This document shows, in pieces, positions 8,833-18,565 of a stretch of DNA of 64,000 nucleotides. The DNA is taken from NCBI RefSeq assembly GCF_039523075.1, contig NZ_BAAAEP010000004.1, positions 1 through 64,000 of the forward strand, read 5' to 3'. The translations under genes were made by a program, and so were the position numbers. Under the pieces are notes generated by a model. That model searched no databases and was not told the DNA's origin. It was given only the letters and a program-made list of their open reading frames with translations. Numbering within the stretch: the stretch's first letter is position 1; every line of letters begins with the position of its first letter. This DNA comes from Caenispirillum bisanense (GTDB taxonomy: Bacteria > Pseudomonadota > Alphaproteobacteria > Rhodospirillales > Rhodospirillaceae).

Positions 8833-9122
8833 GCGACGTGTTCGAGGGCATCAGGGAAGGTTTGGAGGATGCGCTCGCCCATGCCCGCGGCGAGAGCGGG
8901 CGCGGCATTGCGACCACCATTCCGGCGGACCGCGTCGATGTCGCCGCCATCCGCGCCGCCATGGGCCTCAGCCAGCCCGCCTTCGCAAGAACCTTCGCCG
9001 TCTCGCTCTCCACCGTCCGCAAGTGGGAACAGGGTCAACGGGTACCGAGCGGCGCCGCCAGGGTTCTGCTGCGGGTGATGGAGCGGGAGCCGGAGGCGGT
9101 GCGGCGGGCGCTGGAGGGCTGA
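8829..9122 (+). CDS. helix-turn-helix antitoxin
   Basis: A 97-residue partner of the preceding toxin. The C-terminal half (about residues 38-90) is a Cro/C1-type helix-turn-helix: IRAAMGLSQPAFARTFAV followed by STVRKWEQGQRVPSG. The N-terminal part is probably the toxin-binding region. Such antitoxins neutralise the toxin by direct binding and repress their own promoter. The start overlaps the toxin stop, so translation is coupled. Confidence 0.85.
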   Translation: MSDVFEGIREGLEDALAHARGESGRGIATTIPADRVDVAAIRAAMGLSQPAFARTFAVSLSTVRKWEQGQRVPSGAARVLLRVMEREPEAVRRALEG

Positions 9123-9135
9123 CGCCCCCAACGCC

Positions 9136-10146
9136 TCAGACCCCGTAATACTCCCGGTACCACTCCACGAAGCGGCGGACGCCGATGTCGATGCCGATCT
9201 GCGGCTTGTAGCCGGTGGCGGCTTCCAGGGCGGTGGTATCGGCCCAGGTGGCGGCCACGTCGCCGGCCTGCATGGGCTTGAACACCACCTCCGCCTTGCG
9301 GCCGAGGGCGTCTTCCAGGGTGTGCAGGTACTGCATCAGCGGCTGCGGCTCGCCACGGCCGATGTTGTAGAGGCGGTAGGGCGCGATGCCGCTGGTGCCC
9401 ACCGCCGGCGCCGCCGCATCCCACGTCGGGTCGGGGGTGGCGGGGATGTCGACGATGCGGACGATGCTTTCCACGATGTCGTCGACGTAGGTGAAGTCGC
9501 GGCTCATGTCGCCGTTGTTGTAGACCTCGATCGGCTCGCCGGCCAGGATCGCCCGCGCCCACTTGAACAGCGCCATGTCCGGCCGTCCCCACGGCCCGTA
9601 GACCGTGAAGAACCGCAGGCCGGTACACGGCAGGCCCGACAGGTGGGCGTAGGAATGGGCCATCACCTCGTTCGCCTTCTTGGTGGCGGCGTAGAGGCTC
9701 ATCTGGTGGGCGGTGGACTGGCTTTCGTGGAACGGCATGGCGGCATTGGCGCCGAACACCGAACTGGTGGAGGCATAGACCAGATGCCCGGTACCGGCCC
9801 GCTTGCAGGTCTCCAGCAGGTTGAGGAAGCCGACCAGGTTGGAATCGACGTAGGCGAAGGGGTTCTCGACGCTGTAGCGCACGCCGGCCTGCGCCGCCAG
9901 GTTGATTACCCGGTCGAAGCGGTGGCGGGCGAACAGGGCCAGCAGGCCGTCGCGGTCGGCCAGGTCCATGCGGGCCTCGGTGAAGCCTGGGTCCTGCTTC
10001 AGGATGGCGAGGCGGGCTTCCTTCAGGCGGGTGTCGTAGTAGTCGTTCACCACGTCGAGGCCGACCACCGTCTGCCCGGCGGCCAGCAGGCGGCGGGCGG
10101 TGTGGAAGCCGATGAAGCCGGCGGTGCCGGTAACCAGGATGGGCAT
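9136..10146 (-). CDS. NAD-dependent UDP-glucuronate 4-epimerase family protein
   Basis: A 336-residue extended short-chain dehydrogenase. The NAD-binding motif GTAGFIGFH is at the N-terminus, and the catalytic YAATKK (YxxxK) with the Ser/Thr STSSVFG precedes it. The sequence DRVINLAAQAGVRYSVENP and the LRFFTVYGPWGRPDMA block are typical of UDP-glucuronate 4-epimerases (LspL/CapI/WbnF-like), which make UDP-galacturonate for surface polysaccharides. The substrate is inferred from family resemblance. It is a single gene between the toxin-antitoxin pair and gpsA, not within a polysaccharide cluster. Confidence 0.87.
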   Translation of the reverse strand: MPILVTGTAGFIGFHTARRLLAAGQTVVGLDVVNDYYDTRLKEARLAILKQDPGFTEARMDLADRDGLLALFARHRFDRVINLAAQAGVRYSVENPFAYVDSNLVGFLNLLETCKRAGTGHLVYASTSSVFGANAAMPFHESQSTAHQMSLYAATKKANEVMAHSYAHLSGLPCTGLRFFTVYGPWGRPDMALFKWARAILAGEPIEVYNNGDMSRDFTYVDDIVESIVRIVDIPATPDPTWDAAAPAVGTSGIAPYRLYNIGRGEPQPLMQYLHTLEDALGRKAEVVFKPMQAGDVAATWADTTALEAATGYKPQIGIDIGVRRFVEWYREYYGV

Positions 10147-10293
10147 GCGTTCGTCGTCCTCGTGAGCCGACCCTGTTTCTGCCCCACGGGGCCGGCAATG
10201 ACAAGACCCCCCGCCCGATGCCTTGCGGCCTAGGCCGGGAGGCCGTAAACCCTGTCTCCACGAGGCTAGTCCAAAGGAAGCGGGAGAAACCCC

Positions 10294-11283
10294 ATGCAGC
10301 GTATCGGCGTGATCGGAGGCGGCGCCTGGGGCACGGCGCTGGCGCAGACCCTGCGGCGGGCCGGGCGCGACGTGGTGGTGTGGGCGCGCGAGCCGCAGGT
10401 GGTGGACGCCATCAACCGCCGCCACGAGAACCCGGACTATCTGCCCGGCGTCGCCCTCGACCCCCGCATCCACGCGACCACCGAGGCCATCGACGCCCTG
10501 GCCGCCGACGCGGTGCTGATGGTCACCCCGGCGCAGCACCTGCGCAGCGTCTGCGCCCTGCTGGCGCCGCGCTGGCCGACCGGCGTGCCGGCGGTGATCT
10601 GCGCCAAGGGCATCGAACAGGCAAGCGGCCTGCTGATGCACGAGGCGGTGGAGGAGGCGCTGCCGGCCGACGTGCCGGTGGCGGTGCTGTCCGGCCCCAC
10701 CTTCGCGGCCGAGGTGGTGCGCGGCCTGCCGACGGCGGTGACCCTCGCCTGCGACGACGAATGGCTGGGCCGGGCGCTGGTGGAGGCCATCGGCACCGCC
10801 ACCTTCCGCCCCTACTGGTCCGGCGACCGCGTCGGGGCCGAGATCGGCGGCGCGGTGAAGAACGTCATGGCCATCGCCAGCGGCATCGTCGAGGGCCGGC
10901 GGCTCGGCGACAACGCCCGCGCCGCCCTGCTCACCCGCGGCCTGGCGGAGATCAGCCGGCTGGCGGTCGCCAAGGGCGGCCGGCCGGAAACGCTGATGGG
11001 CCTGTCGGGGCTGGGCGACCTCATGCTCACCGCGTCATCGTTGCAGAGCCGGAACTACTCCCTCGGCTTCGCGCTGGGCGAAGGCAAGGCCCTGGCCGAC
11101 ATCCTCGCCGGCCGCAAGGCGGTGACGGAGGGGGTGCACACTGCCTCAGCGGTGGTGGCGCTGGCGGCCCGGCTGGGGGTGGACATGCCGATCTGCGCCG
11201 CTGTCGATGCCGTGCTCAACCGCGGCGCCGACCTCGACGCCACCATCCAGGCCCTGCTGGCGCGCCCGTTCAAGGCGGAGTGA
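10294..11283 (+). CDS. gpsA: NAD(P)-dependent glycerol-3-phosphate dehydrogenase
   Basis: A 329-residue cytoplasmic enzyme that reduces dihydroxyacetone phosphate to sn-glycerol-3-phosphate for phospholipid synthesis. It has the N-terminal Rossmann motif GGGAWGTALA, the catalytic Lys region ICAKGIE, GPTFAAEV, GGAVKNVMAIA and the C-terminal substrate helix starting at GLSGLGDLMLTASS. Length is as expected. A ribosome site AAAGGAAGCGGGAG lies upstream. In many Alphaproteobacteria gpsA follows tsaD; here tsaD is 5 kb away. Confidence 0.96.
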   Translation: MQRIGVIGGGAWGTALAQTLRRAGRDVVVWAREPQVVDAINRRHENPDYLPGVALDPRIHATTEAIDALAADAVLMVTPAQHLRSVCALLAPRWPTGVPAVICAKGIEQASGLLMHEAVEEALPADVPVAVLSGPTFAAEVVRGLPTAVTLACDDEWLGRALVEAIGTATFRPYWSGDRVGAEIGGAVKNVMAIASGIVEGRRLGDNARAALLTRGLAEISRLAVAKGGRPETLMGLSGLGDLMLTASSLQSRNYSLGFALGEGKALADILAGRKAVTEGVHTASAVVALAARLGVDMPICAAVDAVLNRGADLDATIQALLARPFKAE

Positions 11284-11303
11284 AGGGCGCCTGCGGGGCG
11301 TGG

Positions 11304-11490
11304 CCAAGGCCGCGCCAGCGGCCGCCCAGCGCCTGAGGGGGGTCAACACCAAACCGCAGGGAGCGCAGCTCGCTGCGGTTTGGCAAGCGCGACCGCGCGC
11401 CGCCGCCTATGCGGCGTGAGCCAAGGCCGCGCCAGCGGCCGCCCGGCGCCTGAGGGAACAACACCAAACCGCCCGGCGCCTGAGGGCATA
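11304..11490. repeat. intergenic direct-repeat cluster with an internal inverted repeat
   Basis: A 36-base unit starting CCAAGGCCGCGCCAGCGGCC and ending GCGCCTGAGGG occurs at 11304-11339 and, with one change, at 11421-11456; its last part recurs at 11471-11486. CAACACCAAACCGC follows the first two units (11344-11357 and 11459-11472). Between the copies, CCAAACCGCAG (11349-11359) and CTGCGGTTTGG (11373-11383) form an 11-bp perfect stem. It fills most of the gap between convergent gpsA and queF, so it may act as a terminator, but it looks like a dispersed palindromic element. Confidence 0.75.
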
Positions 11491-11503
11491 CAAAATACCC
11501 CAC

Positions 11504-11932
11504 TCACCCCTCGCGGCGATATTCGATGCGGGGCCAGAACGAGATTCCGCCGCGCGGGGTGAACTGGCCCTCGATCAGCAGCCACTCGGGGTCGAGCAGG
11601 GCGATCAGGTCGGTGTGCATGCGGGTGATGCAGCTTTCGTGGAACTCGCCGATGTTGCGGAAGGACATCAGGTAGACCTTCCAGCTCTTGCTCTCCAGGC
11701 ACCAGTCGCGCGGCGTGTATTCCAGCACGATGGTGGCGTAGTCGGGCTGGCCGGTGAGCGGGCACAGCGAGGTGAACTCCGGCGCCACCACCTTGACCAC
11801 CGATCGCCCGCGGGCCGCCTTCATGGGGTTGGGAAAGCGTTCCAGCAGCTTCGGGTTGGCGGTGTCGTACTCGTACCGCGTATCGCGGCCGAGCTGGGTG
11901 AGGGTGGAGGTATCGGACAGCACGTCGGTCAT
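11504..11932 (-). CDS. queF: NADPH-dependent 7-cyano-7-deazaguanine reductase
   Basis: A 142-residue type I QueF of the tunnelling fold, which reduces preQ0 to preQ1 in queuosine synthesis. It has the nucleophile Cys in EFTSLCPLTGQPDYA, the NADPH-binding ES-K-SWK segment (CLESKSWKVYLMSFRN) and the catalytic His region GEFHESC. The ATG at 11932 gives the family's usual length; a longer frame to 11971 adds a short tail without conserved character. No other que genes are next to it. Confidence 0.95.
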   Translation of the reverse strand: MTDVLSDTSTLTQLGRDTRYEYDTANPKLLERFPNPMKAARGRSVVKVVAPEFTSLCPLTGQPDYATIVLEYTPRDWCLESKSWKVYLMSFRNIGEFHESCITRMHTDLIALLDPEWLLIEGQFTPRGGISFWPRIEYRREG

Positions 11933-12049
11933 CGCTCTGCTCTGGTCCTGTGGCGGGCGGAAGGGCGCCATAGATGGGGCAGAACGGGGGGCGACGGCAA
12001 GGCCGGCGTGACAGGGCCGGCCCCGTCACGCGGAAAACTTCGGGCGGTG

Positions 12050-13402
12050 TTACTCCGCCGCCTGCACGGTGGCGCGGTCGGTCAGCGGCACCAGCGCCCT
12101 CGACGGGCCGCTGCCGGTGACGGTGGCGAGGCTGCCGCAGGCCGGGCAGGCGGGCGCCCAGTGGCGGCTGACGTGGGCGCAGCGGCTGCAGTGCCACGGC
12201 GCCTGCACGATGCTGGCACCGCCGGCGATGGCGTTGTCCGCCGCCCGCTCCAGCCACTCCAGGGCCGCCTTGGAATCGCCCTTCTCCGCCTGCTCCAGCC
12301 GCGCCATCAGGCGGGCGAAGCGGGGGCCGACCGGTTCGTCGCGCAACGGCGCCAGACGCGACCGCGCCTGACCCCACAGCTGCGCATCCAGCGCCGCTTC
12401 CGCCACCAGCAGGCGGCTTTCGCGGTTGTCGGGGTTGACCGCCGCCAGCGCTTCCGCCCGTTTCACCCGCTTGAGGGCGTCCTCGCCCTCCCACAGGCCG
12501 AGGTAGGCGGCGGCGAGGTCGGGGTGCGGCGCCCGCTTCCAGGTTTCTTCCAGCACATGCGCCGCCTTGCGGTCCTTGCCGTCGCGCTGGTAGCCGCGGG
12601 CCAGCGCCAGGGCGGCCGGCACGAAGGCGGGGTCGGCGTCGTGGGCCTGCTTGGCGAGCTTGATGCCGTCCCACAGGGCGGCGCCGGTCATGGCCGCTTC
12701 CGCCTGCGCCACCAGCAGGGTGACGCGCAGCAGGCCGGCATCGCGGCCGCTGAAGGCACCGGCCTTGGCGCCGGCATCCAGGGTGGCGAGCGCCCCGGCC
12801 CAGTCGCCGTCGGCCGCCTGCAGCTCGAACAGCGCCTGCGCCGCCCAGGCCGGCTGGCCCTTGGCGAAGGCGCGGCCGGCGTAGTCGCGGGCCCTGCCCT
12901 TGTCGCCGGCCTGCAGCGCCAGATCCATCAGCCCGCGCAGGGCGGGCAGTTCGGTGTCGCGGTCGTCGAGCAGCGCCTCGAAGCGGGTCTGCGCCTCGCC
13001 GCGATCGCCGGCCAGCAGCGCCGCCTGGGCCGACAGCAGGCGGGTGGCGGCAGGGTTGGCCAGCAGCTTCTCGGCATCGCGGGCGTAGGAACGGGCGCGG
13101 CGGGCATCGCCGGCGGCCACGGCGGCATAGCCGTTGGACAGCGCCGTCATGCCGCGACGGCGGCGCTTGGCGCGCATGCCCTCGCGCACCCGGCCGGGCA
13201 CCGCCCCCACCGCCTGCAGCAGACGCCACAGGCCGTAGACCACCGCCATGAACACCAGCACCGCCAGCAGCAGGATCGGCACCGTGGTGTCGAGCCGCCA
13301 GCCGAACCATTCCACCACCACCTCGCCGGGGCGCTCGGCCAGCCACACGGCGCCGGCCACCACCAGCGCGACGAGGACGATGTAGACGATGACGCGGATC
13401 AT
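12050..13402 (-). CDS. hemY: HemY-type membrane TPR protein with C-terminal zinc ribbon
   Basis: A 450-residue inner-membrane protein with two N-terminal membrane segments (about 4-21 and 41-60), a basic linker GMRAKRRRRG and TPR-like helical repeats over most of the length. This is the proteobacterial HemY of haem operons (not the protoporphyrinogen oxidase of the same name); its precise role in haem synthesis is unresolved. The tail has a two-cysteine-pair zinc ribbon, CSRC (405-408) and CPAC (419-422), as in many alphaproteobacterial members. It starts three bases after the HemD-mitofilin gene ends, so it is the last gene of a hemC-hemD/mic60-hemY operon. Confidence 0.9.
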   Translation of the reverse strand: MIRVIVYIVLVALVVAGAVWLAERPGEVVVEWFGWRLDTTVPILLLAVLVFMAVVYGLWRLLQAVGAVPGRVREGMRAKRRRRGMTALSNGYAAVAAGDARRARSYARDAEKLLANPAATRLLSAQAALLAGDRGEAQTRFEALLDDRDTELPALRGLMDLALQAGDKGRARDYAGRAFAKGQPAWAAQALFELQAADGDWAGALATLDAGAKAGAFSGRDAGLLRVTLLVAQAEAAMTGAALWDGIKLAKQAHDADPAFVPAALALARGYQRDGKDRKAAHVLEETWKRAPHPDLAAAYLGLWEGEDALKRVKRAEALAAVNPDNRESRLLVAEAALDAQLWGQARSRLAPLRDEPVGPRFARLMARLEQAEKGDSKAALEWLERAADNAIAGGASIVQAPWHCSRCAHVSRHWAPACPACGSLATVTGSGPSRALVPLTDRATVQAAE

Positions 13403-13405
13403 GCC

Positions 13406-15571
<2,166 letters not shown>

Positions 15572-15579
15572 GCCGGAAC

Positions 15580-16536
15580 TCACTGCCCGGAGGCCGGCGG
15601 CGGCGTGAAATAGTCCGCCGTGCAGTCGGCGGCCAGGTCGCTGCCGGCGGCGTCGCCGAGGGCGGCGGCGGCGCTGCGGCTGCCGCTGCGGCGGGTTTCC
15701 AGCAGGCCGGTGCCGTCGGGGCGGACGATGAGGCCGTCGAACAGCAGGCTGCCGTCCTGCTCCAGCCGCGCCCAGCCAGCGATGGGGGTGCGGCAGGAGC
15801 CGTCCAGCCGGCGCAGGAAGGCGCGCTCCGCCGTCACGCAGTCGAAGGTGTCGGCGCAGGTGAGCGGGGCGAGCCAGCGGTGGGCCGCCTCGTCATCGGC
15901 GCGGCAGGTGATACCGATGGCGCCCTGCCCCACCGCCGGCAGCATCTCTTCCACCGCCAGCGGCGCCGTCACCTTGTCGGTGAGGCCCAGGCGATTGAGG
16001 CCGGCCATGGCCAGCAGGGTGGCATCCACCTGCCCTTCCGCCAGCTTGCGCAGGCGGGTCTGGACGTTGCCGCGGAAGGTCACCACCTGAATGTCCGGCC
16101 GGCGCGCCTTGATCTGCGCCCCGCGGCGCAGCGACGCGGTGCCGACCACCGCCCCCTGGCGCAGCCCGGCGATGGAAGTCGCCGACGGGCACAGGAAGGC
16201 ATCGCGCACGTCCTCGCGCGGCAGCATGCAGGGCAGCACGATGCCGTCGGGCAGCACGGTCGCCACGTCCTTCATGCTGTGGACCGCGATGTCGATGCGG
16301 CCCTCCAGCATGGCCTCGTCGATTTCCTTGGTGAACAGGCCCTTGCCGCCAATCTCGGCCAGCGGCCGGTCGAGCACGGCGTCGCCCGTGGTCTGGATGA
16401 CGACGATCTCGATGGCATCGGGAGCGGCGGCCAGCACGGGGTGGGCGGCGAGGAGGCGATCGCGCACCTCGTGGGTCTGCGCCATGGCGAGCGGAGAGCC
16501 ACGCGTGCCGATACGAATCTTCTGCATATCGGTCAT
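15580..16536 (-). CDS. hemC: hydroxymethylbilane synthase (porphobilinogen deaminase)
   Basis: A 318-residue cytoplasmic enzyme that polymerises four porphobilinogens. Conserved segments are RIGTRGSPLAMAQ, QTTGD, GGKGLFTKEID, HSMKD, GTASLRRGAQ, RGNVQTRL and LDGSCRTPI, whose Cys carries the dipyrromethane cofactor. The ATG at 16536 is used; one at 16527 (MQKIRIG) is nearly equivalent. The stop overlaps a possible GTG start of hemD (GTGA), indicating a coupled operon. It is divergent from tsaD across 54 bp that must hold both promoters. Confidence 0.97.
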   Translation of the reverse strand: MTDMQKIRIGTRGSPLAMAQTHEVRDRLLAAHPVLAAAPDAIEIVVIQTTGDAVLDRPLAEIGGKGLFTKEIDEAMLEGRIDIAVHSMKDVATVLPDGIVLPCMLPREDVRDAFLCPSATSIAGLRQGAVVGTASLRRGAQIKARRPDIQVVTFRGNVQTRLRKLAEGQVDATLLAMAGLNRLGLTDKVTAPLAVEEMLPAVGQGAIGITCRADDEAAHRWLAPLTCADTFDCVTAERAFLRRLDGSCRTPIAGWARLEQDGSLLFDGLIVRPDGTGLLETRRSGSRSAAAALGDAAGSDLAADCTADYFTPPPASGQ

Positions 16537-16590
16537 GGTTATGGTTTGTAAGGGCTGACCCGGATGGTGAAAAGGGATAAATAGGCGGGC

Positions 16591-17637
16591 ATGATCGTAC
16601 TCGGCATTGAAACCAGCTGCGACGAGACGGCCGCCGCCGTGGTGGACGACTCCGGCCGCATCCTGTCGGAGGTGGTGCTCTCGCAGTTCGAGGAGCATCG
16701 CCCCTATGGCGGCGTGGTGCCCGAAATCGCCGCCCGCAGCCACCTGGATCATATCGACCGCCTGGTGGCCGAGGCCATGACGCGCGCCAATATCGGCTTC
16801 GACGCGCTGGATGGCGTGGCGGCGACCGCCGGGCCGGGGCTGATCGGCGGCGTCATCGTCGGGGTGATGACCGCCAAGACCATCGCCGCCGTCCACGACA
16901 AGCCCTTCCTGGCCGTGAACCACCTGGAGGGCCACGCCCTCACCGCCCGCCTGACCGACGGCGTCGCCTTCCCCTACCTGCTGCTGCTGGTCTCCGGCGG
17001 CCATTGCCAGATCCTGGCGGTGGAGGGGGTGGGGCGGTACCGCCGCCTCGGCACCACCATCGACGATGCCGCCGGCGAAGCCTTCGACAAGGTGGCGAAG
17101 ATGCTCGGCCTCGGCTACCCCGGCGGGCCGGCGGTGCAGCGGGCGGCGGAAGCCGGCGACCCGCGCCGCTTCCCCTTCCCCCGCCCGATGAAGGGCCGGC
17201 CGGGCTGCGACTTCTCGTTCTCCGGCCTCAAGACGGCGGTGCGCCAGATGGTGGAACGCCTGCCGCCCGGGCCGCTGACGGCGCAGGACAAGGCCGACCT
17301 GGCGGCCGGCTTTCAGGCGGCGGTGGTGGACTCCATCGCCGACCGGGTGAAGCGGGCGGTGGCCGGGTTCAATGGCTCGGCGCTGGTGGTGGCCGGCGGC
17401 GTGGCGGCCAACACGGCGCTTCGCGCCAAGCTGCAAGCCCTTGCTGCACAAGCCGGATTGGCGTTCGTTGCACCTCCGTTACGGCTGTGCACGGACAATG
17501 CGGCGATGATCGCCTGGGCGGGGCTGGAGCGCCTGAAGGCCGGCCAGAACGACCCGCTCGACTTCAAGCCGCGGCCGCGCTGGCCGCTCGACCCCGAGGC
17601 GCCGAAAAGCACCGGCGCCGGCGCGGTCAAGGCGTGA
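16591..17637 (+). CDS. tsaD: tRNA N6-adenosine threonylcarbamoyltransferase
   Basis: A 348-residue ASKHA-fold enzyme that, with TsaB and TsaE, transfers threonylcarbamoyl to A37 of ANN-decoding tRNAs. It has the N-terminal GIETSCDETAAAVV, metal ligands in HLEGHALTARL, SGGHCQ, the nucleotide site GYPGGPAVQ and VAGGVAANTALR, and CTDNAAMIAWAG near the C-terminus. Length is normal. The final bases overlap the convergent next gene by 11 bp. tsaB and tsaE are not in the window. Confidence 0.97.
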   Translation: MIVLGIETSCDETAAAVVDDSGRILSEVVLSQFEEHRPYGGVVPEIAARSHLDHIDRLVAEAMTRANIGFDALDGVAATAGPGLIGGVIVGVMTAKTIAAVHDKPFLAVNHLEGHALTARLTDGVAFPYLLLLVSGGHCQILAVEGVGRYRRLGTTIDDAAGEAFDKVAKMLGLGYPGGPAVQRAAEAGDPRRFPFPRPMKGRPGCDFSFSGLKTAVRQMVERLPPGPLTAQDKADLAAGFQAAVVDSIADRVKRAVAGFNGSALVVAGGVAANTALRAKLQALAAQAGLAFVAPPLRLCTDNAAMIAWAGLERLKAGQNDPLDFKPRPRWPLDPEAPKSTGAGAVKA

Positions 17638-18565
17638 CCGCCGCCCCCGCCCTCACCTCCACCTGCGATACCGCCAGCCGCCCCGCCTGACGCTCCAGCA
17701 CCAGCTGCTGCAGCGCCGGCGGGCGGCGGCCGTCGCGCGCCTCCAGCACCGGGCGATCATCCACCAGCACGCGCAGCGCACCGTCGGCACCGCGTTCCAG
17801 GGTCAGGCGGTGGAGGGCGCCATCGGCCAGCGCGGCCGGCAGGGTGGCGGCCCCGAGGCTGCCGGCGCCCAGGCCGCCGGTGCGCTCCAGCACCACCCGG
17901 CTGCGCCCCGCCTGCCGTTCCACCGCCAGCCGATAAGCCGCCGGGCGGGCGCCCTGCCCTTCCCCCAGGCTGACGGCGATGGCGTGCTGGCGGTCATCCC
18001 CTTCGCGCAGGGTGAAGGCGAGCGTCAGGCGGAACACCGGCGGCACCGCCACCGGCACCGCCAGCCGCGCCGCCTCCGCGGCCGTGGGCGGGGTTGCCTG
18101 GGCCACCGGCGGCGGTGTCGGCGGTTGGCCGTCCTGCCGCATACGCTCCACCATGCGGGTGACGGCGGTCAGCTTCTCCTGCAGCAGCTGGGCTTCATCG
18201 GGCATGGTGGCGGGTGGTGGCGGCTCCGGGCTGACCGGCGGGCTGACCACCGCCCCGGCCACCGCCTGCCAGCCGCCCGACAGCACCCGCCAGGTCGGAT
18301 CTCGGCGGAAGTCGCCGTCCTGAAAGCTGTCGCGCAGCACCACATGCGCAAAGGGCTCGTCGTAGCGCGCGACGAGCCCTTGCAACACGATGATCAGGTC
18401 TTCCCGCGACTGGCCGTGACGCTCCGCCTCGGCGATGGCGCGGCGCAGGTCGCCCACCAGCGCCTGGGTGCGATCCTGCGCCTGCGCCGCGCCGGCCGTC
18501 GCGACGACGGCCAGCAGCGGCAGCAGGATCAGCGGGCGGAGGTTACGCCGGACGGTCGTCGCCAT
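17627..18565 (-). CDS. hypothetical exported protein with lectin/LamG-like region
   Basis: I do not recognise a named family. About 312 residues with a signal peptide ending near GAAQAQ, so a periplasmic or secreted location is likely. The segment LRDSFQDGDFRRDPTWRVLSGGWQ resembles the beginning of concanavalin A/LamG-like beta-sandwich domains, and the C-terminal half (FRLTLAFTLREGDDRQ through LVDDRPVLEARDG) reads as beta strands of such a fold, interrupted by a Pro-rich linker. The chosen Met at 18565 places the signal peptide at the N-terminus; it lies 23 bp inside the end of parB, so the gene may be read as the tail of the parAB operon. Confidence 0.6.
   Translation of the reverse strand: MATTVRRNLRPLILLPLLAVVATAGAAQAQDRTQALVGDLRRAIAEAERHGQSREDLIIVLQGLVARYDEPFAHVVLRDSFQDGDFRRDPTWRVLSGGWQAVAGAVVSPPVSPEPPPPATMPDEAQLLQEKLTAVTRMVERMRQDGQPPTPPPVAQATPPTAAEAARLAVPVAVPPVFRLTLAFTLREGDDRQHAIAVSLGEGQGARPAAYRLAVERQAGRSRVVLERTGGLGAGSLGAATLPAALADGALHRLTLERGADGALRVLVDDRPVLEARDGRRPPALQQLVLERQAGRLAVSQVEVRAGAAVTP

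Noticed and set aside
11304..11490. CRISPR array
   Set aside because: Only two full repeat copies of GC-rich palindromic sequence, no regular spacers and no cas genes.
11270..11503. A 77-codon - strand frame with repeated peptides between gpsA and queF
   Set aside because: The peptide repeats reflect the DNA repeat cluster; no start signal or conserved domain.
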